Shown here piece after piece: positions 29,200-37,038 of a stretch of DNA of 64,000 bases. A program made the position numbers and the translations under genes. How positions within the stretch are numbered: the first letter of the stretch is position 1; each line of letters starts with the position of its first letter. Origin of the DNA: a virus. Below the pieces are notes generated by a model. The model was given only the letters and a program-made list of their open reading frames with translations. It ran no database searches and had not been told where the DNA came from. The stretch spans positions 163,726 to 227,725 of the IMG/VR virus record IMGVR_UViG_3300013120_000738; one strand, given 5' to 3'.

Positions 29200-29493
29200 T
29201 TAGTTTTCGAGTTGGTCTAGGAGGTCTGTGAGGTTGTCGGGTGTGGCTCCTATCCATTCTGTGGCTGTGGTGATGGCGTTTTGGATTCCTTCGGTGATTT
29301 TTTGCATTTTTTGGACGTAGTCGTGGAGTTGGTTGTAGGCTGAGAGGCCGTGTTGGGCGACGTGTCTTGGGTCTGTAGGGATTGTTTTTTTGAGGGTTTG
29401 GTAGAGGTGTCCGAGGTATTTGCAGAGGAGGCAGTAGTTTATTGCTTTTGCTATTTGGGTGTAATAACTCGAAAAACCTTCGCAAGAATTCAC
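29200..29493 (-). CDS. Hypothetical protein, 97 residues
   Basis: GTG start overlaps the TGA of the upstream gene (GTGA), stop TAA. Helical, ending IGATPDNLTDLLDQLEN, a weak version of the DP-motif C-terminus. The gene straddles the point where base composition changes. Confidence 0.7.
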   Translation of the reverse strand: MNSCEGFSSYYTQIAKAINYCLLCKYLGHLYQTLKKTIPTDPRHVAQHGLSAYNQLHDYVQKMQKITEGIQNAITTATEWIGATPDNLTDLLDQLEN

Positions 29494-29810
29494 TCGAAAG
29501 AAGTCCTTATAATTTTTACGAGATTTTCTAGGACGTCTGGATCGGCTATTGGAAGTTTTCTATTCTCGGTACTAAAATGATGCTCTAGGAATGGGTTTTC
29601 TAGAACTACATCAAGAAAGTCACCGCTGTGATAAATCTTTGCTTGTTTTCGACTCTCGTATGGATTATGTGATTCACTGTAGACTCTAACTCGCGGAATT
29701 CTAGCGGCGTTATCAATCTCTACACCGCAATCGAAGCCCTGAGAAAGCAAGTATTCCTCGACACCGTGTAGGATCGCTGCGGTGATACCCCATTCAGCTG
29801 TCAGAATCAT
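29490..29810 (-). CDS. Hypothetical protein, 106 residues
   Basis: ATG in an ATGA overlap with the upstream gene, stop TGA overlapping the next GTG. Mixed fold (FDCGVEIDNAARIPRVRVY). No family recognised. First gene with the balanced composition typical of the region to the right. Confidence 0.7.
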   Translation of the reverse strand: MILTAEWGITAAILHGVEEYLLSQGFDCGVEIDNAARIPRVRVYSESHNPYESRKQAKIYHSGDFLDVVLENPFLEHHFSTENRKLPIADPDVLENLVKIIRTSFE

Positions 29811-30102
29811 TTTACATAGAGCGTGTTGTACTTTTTCATATCCAGCACTTCTTCTGCCACATCCTCAAAAATCTGAGGGTCTGCTGTAGCGATTGGCAAA
29901 TTCAACCTCTCTAGTTCTTTCTCTAACACAGCTTCCAAATCATCGGTGTGTAAGTCGACTAATACTCCAGGACCAGGGTTGATAATTACTCTTACGGTTT
30001 GAGGTCAAGAATTATGATTTCAGCGTCAGGCTCTTCGAGGCCATTAGCACTTACTTCAACCCTGTTGACTCCTCTGCTGAGGAGCCGGAAGAAATACCTC
30101 AC
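29807..30102 (-). CDS. Hypothetical protein, interrupted by a -1 frameshift
   Basis: GTG at 30102 overlaps the TGA of the upstream gene and opens a 36-codon frame ending TAA at 29992. A -1 shift at AAA CC continues without a start codon into a well-formed 60-residue frame ending TGA at 29807, overlapping the next ATG. The joined product (about 98 residues) reads smoothly across the join. Sequencing error or a programmed shift are both possible. Confidence 0.55.
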
Positions 30103-30323
30103 TTCCAATGCCCTTCTGCATCATCAAACTCGTCAGCTAGCCTTTGAGCTCTTATCCGGCGATTCTCCATCGATTCATGATCTTGGCCGGTGAGTTGTTT
30201 GTAAACCTCGTTGTAGGCCTCGGCTTGGCTAAGAGCCATACCGGGGTCACGAAGTTCACAGTTGAGCAATACAATGAGTGGTCCTACAGACGATTCTGAG
30301 AGTTGGATTGTTTTACCCGCCAT
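30099..30323 (-). CDS. Helical hypothetical protein, 74 residues
   Basis: ATG behind CCGGAGGAATCCT, stop TGA. MAGKTIQLSESSVGPLIVLLNCEL then helical and basic. No family recognised. Confidence 0.7.
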   Translation of the reverse strand: MAGKTIQLSESSVGPLIVLLNCELRDPGMALSQAEAYNEVYKQLTGQDHESMENRRIRAQRLADEFDDAEGHWK

Positions 30324-30768
30324 AGGATTCCTCCGGCCTGTAATGCCGAACCATTCGCTCGGCATAGTGTTTCACGAGAGTATCCTGGTAAACCATTCTT
30401 CTGCCCGAAGAGCAGACCTGATCAGCATCAATAGGTTGGAACCACCTGTTGAACCAATGAGGATTCCCGCGACCACTTGTCTTGACTTTCGAAAGTCTTT
30501 CTAGGACTTCTTCGTCGTCTAGGATTACGGAGTGTACTGCGTCCTCGGCGACGGGCATCGCTGCGAGCATAACGTGATCGAAGGAGTTGAATTCGCAGTC
30601 TGCGTACAGTTTGATTTTTGGTATACGCTGTTGAACCGCCGCTTCGATACGCTTAATGACATCATCCGGAAGCTCAAAAGGGAATCCTGGATATGCCTTC
30701 AGCTTGTTCCTGGGGTCAGGTCTGCAAAGCGACAGCGTTCTTCTCGCGAATGGATTGCTCATTTTCAT
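30313..30768 (-). CDS. Hypothetical protein, 151 residues
   Basis: ATG in an ATGA overlap, ends 11 bp inside the next gene. Mixed fold; DDVIKRIEAAVQQRIPKIKLY in the middle. No family recognised. Confidence 0.7.
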   Translation of the reverse strand: MKMSNPFARRTLSLCRPDPRNKLKAYPGFPFELPDDVIKRIEAAVQQRIPKIKLYADCEFNSFDHVMLAAMPVAEDAVHSVILDDEEVLERLSKVKTSGRGNPHWFNRWFQPIDADQVCSSGRRMVYQDTLVKHYAERMVRHYRPEESYGG

Positions 30769-30947
30769 TCTTTTGGTAACTCGTTGTCCAGGAGATCTTT
30801 AAGATCCTCGAACGTCACACCAGATTGTTTTTGGCACTGTTCGATCGTGTACTGGCGAGACCGCGCAAGAGCTATGGCTGTATCCGCTCTGTCCCGCATC
30901 CATGTGGCGATTCTATCGATCGCTTTTTCACGTTCTTCTGGTGTCAT
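30765..30947 (-). CDS. Helical hypothetical protein, 60 residues
   Basis: ATGA overlaps at both ends, so coupled translation. EEREKAIDRIATWMRDRADT is a clear amphipathic helix; the rest is also helical. Confidence 0.7.
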   Translation of the reverse strand: MTPEEREKAIDRIATWMRDRADTAIALARSRQYTIEQCQKQSGVTFEDLKDLLDNELPKE

Positions 30948-31144
30948 TGTTCTTCCGCTGCTCGTATAGTGCTAACGGTTTTGACAACAACTTCAACAGC
31001 GTCGACTTTGCGGGCCAACTCGCCCTCATCTACTCGCCTGTTGTGAATGACTTGTCCACACTTTACGGCGTGTTCTGAGAAATACTTCTTGTCTGTATAG
31101 CCCTTGTCGGCATCAACGTACTGAAGTCTGTATTCGTGTTGCAT
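30944..31144 (-). CDS. Hypothetical protein, 66 residues
   Basis: ATG behind GTGAGGAAGCG, stop TGA overlapping the next ATG. Mixed fold, one Cys, no family recognised. Confidence 0.7.
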   Translation of the reverse strand: MQHEYRLQYVDADKGYTDKKYFSEHAVKCGQVIHNRRVDEGELARKVDAVEVVVKTVSTIRAAEEQ

Positions 31145-31151
31145 CGCTTCC

Positions 31152-31649
31152 TCACGAAGTCAAGAGTGGTTGGTCACAGTGAAACCGAACGTAACTCCGA
31201 CCCGACGCGGTGAGGATATGCTGGCAAAGCCAGTCGAAATCCTCAGTACTCATGAGCATCGTGCAGGCCGGGATGTTGTCGAGCATCTCTTTTTGCCAAT
31301 CAGCATGACGCTGTCGCTCGTGTTCGACGTCGTAATCGCCAGTCCTAAAAGGCGAATTGGATCGGTCATTAAAGGGCTCGAAGCCACCACCGACAACCAA
31401 TCCCTTACCGGCCTCAAAAACGTTGAAAGGACGATCCTCTTCACGATCGGACTTCCAGAGGAAGGCGAATGGAAGGCCACAAGCGATACTTTGGATTTCA
31501 TTCGGAATTACGGGGGTCCTGTCGCGGTTTTCGGCGAACATGAACTGCCACGTACATTGGCCGGTTTTGCCAAGTTTGTCCGTGGTCACGATTAGGATTG
31601 TTTTGTCCTGTTCGACGGATTCCTGTGTGAGTTCTGCTGTATCGCTCAT
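31152..31649 (-). CDS. Hypothetical protein, 165 residues
   Basis: ATG behind AAGGAGAACCC, stop TGA. N-terminal helix, beta-rich centre, C-terminal CQHILTASGRSYVRFHCDQ. First gene of the coupled operon down to 29200; promoter-like element at 31682. Confidence 0.7.
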   Translation of the reverse strand: MSDTAELTQESVEQDKTILIVTTDKLGKTGQCTWQFMFAENRDRTPVIPNEIQSIACGLPFAFLWKSDREEDRPFNVFEAGKGLVVGGGFEPFNDRSNSPFRTGDYDVEHERQRHADWQKEMLDNIPACTMLMSTEDFDWLCQHILTASGRSYVRFHCDQPLLTS

Positions 31650-31681
31650 GGGTTCTCCTTCAGATTATTTGATTTCTATAA

Positions 31682-31710
31682 TGTGACAAAAGGTATCGAA
31701 AGAGTTAAAT
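31682..31710 (-). promoter_or_regulatory. Bipartite promoter-like element
   Basis: ATTTAAC then TGTCACA on the minus strand, 33 bp upstream of the start at 31649. It is the last of the dense array of full matches. Confidence 0.7.
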
Positions 31711-32023
31711 CATGGTTGAGCTAAATCAACGTTAAAATGAGCTGCCAATCGCGTCATTAGGTCAATGAAATCGTCATAATCAGGACCGAGAGGCGTTGCA
31801 TCAGTATAGCGGTCTTTAACAACTCGAAATTGAGTGGCCGAATATGGTAATTCATGATCTGGAATGTCGGCTATAAAATCAGATAGAGCAATGACTCTAT
31901 TCCATAGTTTTAGTCCAGAGCATCTATAATCTCGGGCTACACAGAAAATTCGATATCAACGATCCAACACTCATAGAGAGAATAAGGAATTTCTTTGATG
32001 CGGAAAATTCTCGTTGTCAACAT
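31710..32023 (-). CDS. Hypothetical protein, interrupted by a -1 frameshift
   Basis: ATG at 32023 overlaps the upstream stop and opens a frame ending TAG at 31937. A -1 shift there (TCT GTG TAG to GTA GCC) joins a natural 76-residue frame ending TGA at 31710; together about 104 residues. The second part contains PDYDDFIDLMTRLAAHF, similar to the DP-motif C-termini. Third such lesion within 3 kb. Confidence 0.55.
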
Positions 32024-32124
32024 TCCTGATCATTTAGTTGATTCTTATGGGAAGATTTCAAACAGTGCTTTAATCCGGCTTCATCGGCTATCGCCGCGAG
32101 TAGCTCAGGGACCATTTGGATCAT
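32017..32124 (-). CDS. 35-residue hypothetical peptide
   Basis: ATG 3 bp after the upstream TAG with AGGA almost adjacent, stop TGA overlapping the next ATG. Helical first half (MVPELLAAIADEAGLKH). Small, so only moderately supported. Confidence 0.4.
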   Translation of the reverse strand: MIQMVPELLAAIADEAGLKHCLKSSHKNQLNDQEC

Positions 32125-32126
32125 TC

Positions 32127-32354
32127 CTAAAAACCCGCTTGTAATCGCCCTATTGCGTTTTCTATTCCATTGCCGCTTTTTCTTTTATCGTCCCGACCAA
32201 GCAAAGTGTCTATGAGTGGGAGGCCTAGCTGTTGGCGGACGTAATTATTCAGGCTTAAGTCCGCAGCCTTAGCCCTTCTGTTCAAATCGTGTCTTTCGCT
32301 TTCGTGTCCCCTTACGGTGACAATAACGATGCACTTTTCCGGCTGTTCATCCAC
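32127..32354 (-). CDS. Ribbon-helix-helix-like protein
   Basis: 75 residues. An N-terminal beta strand (CIVIVTVRGH) followed by RHDLNRRAKAADLSLNNYVR matches the ribbon-helix-helix arrangement of small DNA-binding proteins or antitoxins. GTG overlaps the TAG of the upstream gene. Autoregulation is typical of the family but not shown here. Confidence 0.55.
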   Translation of the reverse strand: MDEQPEKCIVIVTVRGHESERHDLNRRAKAADLSLNNYVRQQLGLPLIDTLLGRDDKRKSGNGIENAIGRLQAGF

Positions 32355-32758
32355 TATTTGATCTCCCTATCCCAGGACTTGCCAACTTCCCATGGATGCT
32401 TACCGTCTTCTTTCATGGCTTTCGCATCCTCTGAGAGTGTTTCTGTAATGGCGTTTAGAAATTGCTCAAAGGTACAGTTATAGAATACATTCTTTGTATT
32501 GCTCAATACTATAACGCCACCAATTATTGTATTATCTTCAAGAGTAAGTGTACCTCTTCCAATACCATCATCATCGTCGACCAGAAGATTACGTAAATCC
32601 TTAACTGTACGTGATGCTGGCGACTGTGACAAAGGAATATCGGCGCATTCAGTAAACTTGAGCCTAGCACACTCCGCATCTGGTACATCAATAGCAAAAT
32701 CGAAAACAAAACTTTTTTCGCTTTTTTCAGTGATTCGTACTAAAAAACTACCACTCAC
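32354..32758 (-). CDS. Hypothetical protein, 134 residues
   Basis: GTG in a GTGA overlap, stop TAG. Beta-rich N-terminus, central DDDDGIGRGTLTLEDN, helical C-terminus. The DNA at 32603-32623 repeats 706-726. No family recognised. Confidence 0.65.
   Translation of the reverse strand: MSGSFLVRITEKSEKSFVFDFAIDVPDAECARLKFTECADIPLSQSPASRTVKDLRNLLVDDDDGIGRGTLTLEDNTIIGGVIVLSNTKNVFYNCTFEQFLNAITETLSEDAKAMKEDGKHPWEVGKSWDREIK
32603..32623. repeat. 21-bp direct repeat, copy 2
   Basis: Identical to 706-726. Confidence 0.85.
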
Positions 32759-32994
32759 TGCACGATCCCTCGTATTTCGAAGCTGTACTTAGCCTTACCG
32801 AGAAGCCACCAAACCAGAATTCCAGTTGCAAGATCTCCGTTGGGCAATATCGCTTTTTGTGGTTTGGCTTTCAGCTCATTCAATGCTGCTGGTCTGCCTT
32901 CTATGAGCATTACTTCTGCGTTTGGGTCTTCAATACCTCCATCATCAAGCAATAAATAATTGCCATTGTCTTTTACGACCCTGTAAGCTCTCAT
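32755..32994 (-). CDS. Hypothetical protein, 79 residues
   Basis: ATGA overlap with the upstream gene, GTGA with the downstream one. Beta-rich. No family recognised. Confidence 0.65.
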   Translation of the reverse strand: MRAYRVVKDNGNYLLLDDGGIEDPNAEVMLIEGRPAALNELKAKPQKAILPNGDLATGILVWWLLGKAKYSFEIRGIVQ

Positions 32995-33320
32995 CCGTTC
33001 ACCGCAATAATAACTCTTTCATTCCCGTGGTTTTGAATTTGTAGGACTCTTGTAACGACAGGCTTTAATTCAAGAATGGGAGGTTCCGGCTCCCATTCGA
33101 GCATGTCATAGTCATAGGGATCATCGTCCCAATCCCAATATTCGTCCTGATCGTCCCACCCGTCGTCCCATTCGTCTTCGGGTTCATCGTCATACGGGCT
33201 CAAATTGTCCCAGGTCTCTTCTTCGAGATCGGCAAGATCTAAAGCCGCATCAGCCCATTCATCTTCAAGTTCTTGCCGCCAATCAAGCTTCTCGCGTCGT
33301 TCCTTCTTTCGGATCGGCAT
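32991..33320 (-). CDS. Asp/Trp-rich acidic protein
   Basis: 109 residues, ATG behind GGAGGAGATTA, stop TGA. Residues 45-80 are almost only Asp, Glu, Trp, Tyr and Pro (DEWDDGWDDQDEYWDWDDD), so strongly negative and probably disordered, possibly a DNA mimic. N-terminus basic. Confidence 0.65.
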   Translation of the reverse strand: MPIRKKERREKLDWRQELEDEWADAALDLADLEEETWDNLSPYDDEPEDEWDDGWDDQDEYWDWDDDPYDYDMLEWEPEPPILELKPVVTRVLQIQNHGNERVIIAVNG

Positions 33321-33961
33321 TAATCTCCTCCACACGGTCCGCCGTTCAACTTACAGAGATACTCGTCTTCGTAGAGATTTGGTCCCACCCGGTTGCAGAT
33401 CGGGCAACCGTAAGCGAACTGGTAGTCGATAGCCGGGACGCCATCAAGCCGAAGAAGACTTCGATCAATCCCAAGTTCATTTGCGACTTGCGTGAGAGCC
33501 AGTGAAGGATCCCAAGGACCCGAATCCGGTATCCGGAGGACTCCAACGACTTCCTCGAACGGGTGTTCGTGATCTACATAAGCATCCGAGTGTTCAACCT
33601 CGATCGTCCTCGGTGCCTTCTTCATCACTGCGTAATAGTCCATCTTAGGTCTCCTGAGTTTGTGGTTTCTCAGGTGTGACAGGCCCATGCTTCTTGGATA
33701 TCGAACAAGTGACGCTAAAATCTCCTCCAAATCAACATCAGGCTTTGATAAATCAAAAGCATATTGTTCAGCATCATGAGGCAGTGCTATCGTAAAAGGT
33801 TGGGCGGCAAGAATTATAGCAAGAAGAGACTTATCTAATGATTTGTCTACAGAATCGACGGGTTCGTCAGTCTCTATGTAAATTCCATGTCCTATTGCGT
33901 GGGCATACAAAGGCTCTTCCAAATGCTTATTCAGATAATCAAGAACTAGTTGCAGGAGCAT
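33320..33961 (-). CDS. Two-part protein: DP-motif domain read through into a Cys-cluster protein
   Basis: One open frame of about 213 residues. Residues 1-106 resemble the adjacent gene at 33939 (shared L-S-x-P-x-VDLE-x2-L-x2-L). At ATG 33643, behind the strong site AGGAGACCTAAG, a second natural start gives a 107-residue protein with CPICNRVG...CKLNGGPCGG, a four-Cys cluster. TGTCACA lies about 40 bp before that start. Possibly two genes joined by loss of a stop codon. Ends TAA. Confidence 0.6.
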   Translation of the reverse strand: MLLQLVLDYLNKHLEEPLYAHAIGHGIYIETDEPVDSVDKSLDKSLLAIILAAQPFTIALPHDAEQYAFDLSKPDVDLEEILASLVRYPRSMGLSHLRNHKLRRPKMDYYAVMKKAPRTIEVEHSDAYVDHEHPFEEVVGVLRIPDSGPWDPSLALTQVANELGIDRSLLRLDGVPAIDYQFAYGCPICNRVGPNLYEDEYLCKLNGGPCGGD

Positions 33962-34244
33962 GATTCGCCACAAAATCTCTTACTTTGATATCCCTAATTA
34001 ACTGATCTAAGACCCTCTCAAGATCGACGCTAGGATTGCTAAGGTCATAGGCGGAACTTGAGATACCTGTACAAAGCAAATGTGCTATTTCTACTGTAGA
34101 GCCATAAATAAAAATACGAGTCATAACAGTATCAGAAACTGAAATATCAATCCTGTGCCCGTTCCACACTCCGTATGATTGTACATGATACGCAAAAATC
34201 CTGTACCTGAGATAAGACACGATTATATCAACTAATTGACTCAT
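33939..34244 (-). CDS. DP-motif family small protein
   Basis: 101 residues, ATG overlapping the upstream TGA, stop TGA. N-terminal helix, beta core, then YDLSNPSVDLERVLDQL, the family C-terminal motif. Function unknown. Confidence 0.7.
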   Translation of the reverse strand: MSQLVDIIVSYLRYRIFAYHVQSYGVWNGHRIDISVSDTVMTRIFIYGSTVEIAHLLCTGISSSAYDLSNPSVDLERVLDQLIRDIKVRDFVANHAPATSS

Positions 34245-35179
34245 CTCCGTTTCTTTTTAGCCTTCTTAGCTGCCTCTGCTTCGCGTACCGATTCAACATC
34301 AATTTTGTAATACGGCTCATGTTGAGGAATCTGATATCCCCTCTTCACTAACTTCTCAACATATTCATCGCACAGGGATAACAGAAATTCCACGTCTCTC
34401 TCAAATTTAAGACCTCTCGCAGTTTTCAAATACCAGATCTGATTTTTCTGTTCGTGTGGACCAAAACTGAAATGATATGTTCTGATTCGGTCAGGACTGA
34501 TCTTATCAAAATCTGTGACACTCCAGCTAGACACATTAATACCATAAGTCAACTGATCTAATACTTTGTACGATCTACAATAAATCGGAATGAAATTCCC
34601 CCACTTCTGGTCAACAAACAATCCTGTCAATTGCTTTTTTTCTGACTCTGAACCGTTTATACAGAAGTACTTTAATCTCTTTATCCACCATCCGAGTAAA
34701 TCATTATCGCGTCTTAGTCCTAAGAAACCGAAATTGAAAATTCCACGCTTCAGATAAATCGTTTCAAGTGTCTTTATGTCTCGTATAGACTCCTCTGGAG
34801 TACACCTGTGCGGAGTTACCAAGATCGGAGATTCATCAAACAAAGGCTCCAAATCAAGATATTGCAACACATACTGATCAGGATCTAGATGAACTACTCT
34901 TTCATATTCCTTGAAAAGACGATTAAATACATGACCCTTGATAGCCGTACAAAGCTCTACGATAGTATAAGACTTAGCCCATCTTGGCGTTCTAAATTCT
35001 ACAATTCGATCGATAGCAGGGTTATCGCGAAGCTCTTGCGGAACTGCACTATGGCAATCGACGCTAGTATTGACTAGAATCCAAATAAACGGATCATCGT
35101 GGAACCTTTTAAAGGACTCTGCGAGCACTTGTACTTGTGGAGCATAATTAAGATCAGATATCGTGAAATACGCAATCAC
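34241..35179 (-). CDS. Glycosyltransferase-like protein (nucleotide-diphospho-sugar transferase)
   Basis: 312 residues. GTG at 35179 is chosen for its GTGA overlap and AAGGGG ribosome site. The N-terminus VIAYFTISDLNYAPQVQVLAES and central VVHLDPDQYVLQYL resemble GT-A fold enzymes, with D-x-D as metal/nucleotide-sugar site; GIFNFGFLGLRRD follows. C-terminus is very basic (KKAKKKRR). Stop TGA overlaps the next ATG. Likely transfers a sugar to a glycan or protein; acceptor unknown. Confidence 0.7.
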   Translation of the reverse strand: MIAYFTISDLNYAPQVQVLAESFKRFHDDPFIWILVNTSVDCHSAVPQELRDNPAIDRIVEFRTPRWAKSYTIVELCTAIKGHVFNRLFKEYERVVHLDPDQYVLQYLDLEPLFDESPILVTPHRCTPEESIRDIKTLETIYLKRGIFNFGFLGLRRDNDLLGWWIKRLKYFCINGSESEKKQLTGLFVDQKWGNFIPIYCRSYKVLDQLTYGINVSSWSVTDFDKISPDRIRTYHFSFGPHEQKNQIWYLKTARGLKFERDVEFLLSLCDEYVEKLVKRGYQIPQHEPYYKIDVESVREAEAAKKAKKKRR

Positions 35180-35427
35180 TTTAGCCCCTTCGTGACACAT
35201 CTTTTACAGATGAAATCGTCCGGAGACCATCTATCACCTTCAGTTGTCGCTCTAAGCTTTGCATATTCATCGCTTCTATACCACTCTTCTAGCGAATGGT
35301 CGTTGATATTTGGGAGAGTTACTTCACGATGATAATCCATACAACAAAGAGCTAACTGCCCATCGTACATTATATGAACCCATTTGCAAATCCTACTACA
35401 TCGCCTTAAATTGCTGGACTTTTGCAT
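35176..35427 (-). CDS. Stand-alone SPASM-like iron-sulfur protein
   Basis: 83 residues. CSRICKWVHIMYDGQLALCC (20 residues), later NINDHSLEEWYRSDEY and FICKRC form the C-terminal SPASM/twitch domain normally attached to radical-SAM enzymes, where it holds auxiliary 4Fe-4S clusters. No CxxxCxxC radical-SAM domain is present here or upstream. It is coupled to the glycosyltransferase by a GTGA overlap. It may pair with a host or distant radical-SAM partner, or be a remnant. Confidence 0.65.
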   Translation of the reverse strand: MQKSSNLRRCSRICKWVHIMYDGQLALCCMDYHREVTLPNINDHSLEEWYRSDEYAKLRATTEGDRWSPDDFICKRCVTKGLK

Positions 35428-35566
35428 AGCTACTCTGCACGTGGACAAGGACGACCGGATCACCAGGGGCATCCAAATGATCCGTCGTCATAGAGAACTT
35501 TACGCCACCACCAACCTTAGGAGTAATTTCGGTGACGCGGTAAGCAACTGTCGATTCGTCTAGCAC
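35396..35566 (-). CDS. 56-residue hypothetical protein
   Basis: GTG at 35566 overlaps the stop of the upstream gene, TAG stop inside the SPASM-like gene. Beta-rich (VAYRVTEITPKVGGGVKFSM). No family recognised. Confidence 0.55.
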   Translation of the reverse strand: MLDESTVAYRVTEITPKVGGGVKFSMTTDHLDAPGDPVVLVHVQSSYAKVQQFKAM

Positions 35567-35751
35567 GATCGAAGAAGTCCTGTACCAATCAAATCGTTCA
35601 CAGCTTGTTTCAGAAGAGCCTCTTGTTGATGCTTCTTATGCTTCTCGTCCTTCTGAGTATGGGCGACGGCAGCCTCTTCATCAGTCAAGTCCACCGTTTC
35701 ACCACAGACAGGGCACCGAGCCTCAGTCGGGAACATCGTACCACTAAGCAT
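35560..35751 (-). CDS. Small zinc-knuckle protein
   Basis: 63 residues with CPVCGETVD and a following His region (AVAHTQKDEKHKKHQQ). ATG overlaps the upstream TAG and uses GAGGAAGAAGA. No family recognised. Confidence 0.65.
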   Translation of the reverse strand: MLSGTMFPTEARCPVCGETVDLTDEEAAVAHTQKDEKHKKHQQEALLKQAVNDLIGTGLLRSC

Positions 35752-36046
35752 TTTCTTCTTCCTCTCTACGTCTTCGACGTCGCTTAACCTTCTCGATCCC
35801 ATCGGCAATAGCGGCCCACAGAAACACACCGCCAAGCCCAAGAACAAAACCTACCGGAATCTCAAAGACCACACAGAGCAACTTCTGCCAGAACGTAGCT
35901 GGACCAAAAGCCCACCAAATCCCGTAGATGGCACCACACCACAATGTGATCACAAAGATCGCAGAAATGATTGGTCCACCAATCACATTCAGCACAGTAT
36001 TGAAAAGAGCACTTTCTGCTCGATCAAGCAGTGTTCGCCGCCGCAT
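35744..36046 (-). CDS. Two-helix membrane protein
   Basis: 100 residues, two clear hydrophobic segments (residues about 20-45 and 58-80) and a very basic then acidic C-terminus (KVKRRRRRREEEE). Overlaps the 3' end of the kinase-phosphatase by 23 bp. Likely an inner-membrane protein; role unknown. Confidence 0.7.
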   Translation of the reverse strand: MRRRTLLDRAESALFNTVLNVIGGPIISAIFVITLWCGAIYGIWWAFGPATFWQKLLCVVFEIPVGFVLGLGGVFLWAAIADGIEKVKRRRRRREEEENA

Positions 36047-37013
36047 TTTTTAGACCTTCCTCGAAAAATTGTACATGATTAAAGTGCTCGAAACCGAGCC
36101 GATTAGCCCAAGTCCGATCTTTTGTCTGATCACCAACATAAATGCACTGGTCGGGATCAAGAAAGTACTTGCGAATGAAGTAAACGCCCATTCCACTTTG
36201 AGGCTTCACACAATAACACGAGTCCCCAGGCGGTAAATGTGGGCAATACTGTAACTCATCCACGGTGACACCGAGCTGCTTGTGTGTCTCATCGAAGCAC
36301 GCTTTGGCTTGTTCTCTCGACAAAACTCCCTTCGAAACACCTGACTGATTCGACGCCCCCAAGAGAAGATAACCCTGATCCCGATAATATTGCATGACTT
36401 TACCGCGACCAGGAATAACAGAGACTTCACTTGGTTGGCACGGATACTTGCCGTTGCCGCCATTGGTGAATCTAAGAGTGCCATCATAATCGAAGATAAC
36501 AGCCTTGTTGCAGAATGCCGTTCCAAGGGGATTTCTCTTGAACTTGATCTTCTCGATCTTGGCGTAACCCTCGGCCATTGTGGGCTTCTCAAACTGCTTG
36601 CGGTACAGGAATAACACCGCTGGCGGGAAGATGTTTGGGTCATTCTTGGCTTGCGGGTGATCCGCGATCTCATTAGCAGTCCTGAAGACGCACTCATAAC
36701 GATCCCACATCCGGTGGAGTGCGTTGATTTGACAATCCTCGATTTTGATGTCCATCAAGACGCATTTGACCGGCACACCATGTTGTTTGGCGAGGTCGAT
36801 GAACGGTTGCCGCATGCCATTGGTCGGAAAGGTATTGTCGAGAACTACGCTCTCACCCTTAGCGAGACACCTACCGACTGCTGGTAGTAAATCCATGACC
36901 TTGCCGCTTACAAGATCTCGGCTGACGTGTCGATAGCCTCGGTCGATGTAAGTTTTGGAGATACCTGTTTTGCCGGAGGCTTGTGGCCCCACCAACATTA
37001 TCACTTCTTGCAT
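36024..37013 (-). CDS. Polynucleotide kinase-phosphatase
   Basis: 329 residues. N-terminal kinase: MLVGPQASGKTG is the P-loop and VVLDNTFPTN a conserved Walker B-like block. C-terminal HAD phosphatase: VIFDYDGTLRF with the two catalytic Asp, GASNQSGVSKG, and GDQTKDRTWA. The order matches PNKP-type enzymes that heal broken nucleic-acid ends (5' phosphorylation, 3' dephosphorylation), useful with the ligase at 26572. ATG after GAGAGTATCTC; promoter-like element at 37056. Confidence 0.88.
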   Translation of the reverse strand: MQEVIMLVGPQASGKTGISKTYIDRGYRHVSRDLVSGKVMDLLPAVGRCLAKGESVVLDNTFPTNGMRQPFIDLAKQHGVPVKCVLMDIKIEDCQINALHRMWDRYECVFRTANEIADHPQAKNDPNIFPPAVLFLYRKQFEKPTMAEGYAKIEKIKFKRNPLGTAFCNKAVIFDYDGTLRFTNGGNGKYPCQPSEVSVIPGRGKVMQYYRDQGYLLLGASNQSGVSKGVLSREQAKACFDETHKQLGVTVDELQYCPHLPPGDSCYCVKPQSGMGVYFIRKYFLDPDQCIYVGDQTKDRTWANRLGFEHFNHVQFFEEGLKNAAANTA

Positions 37014-37038
37014 GAGATACTCTCTTTCATGTACGCGA

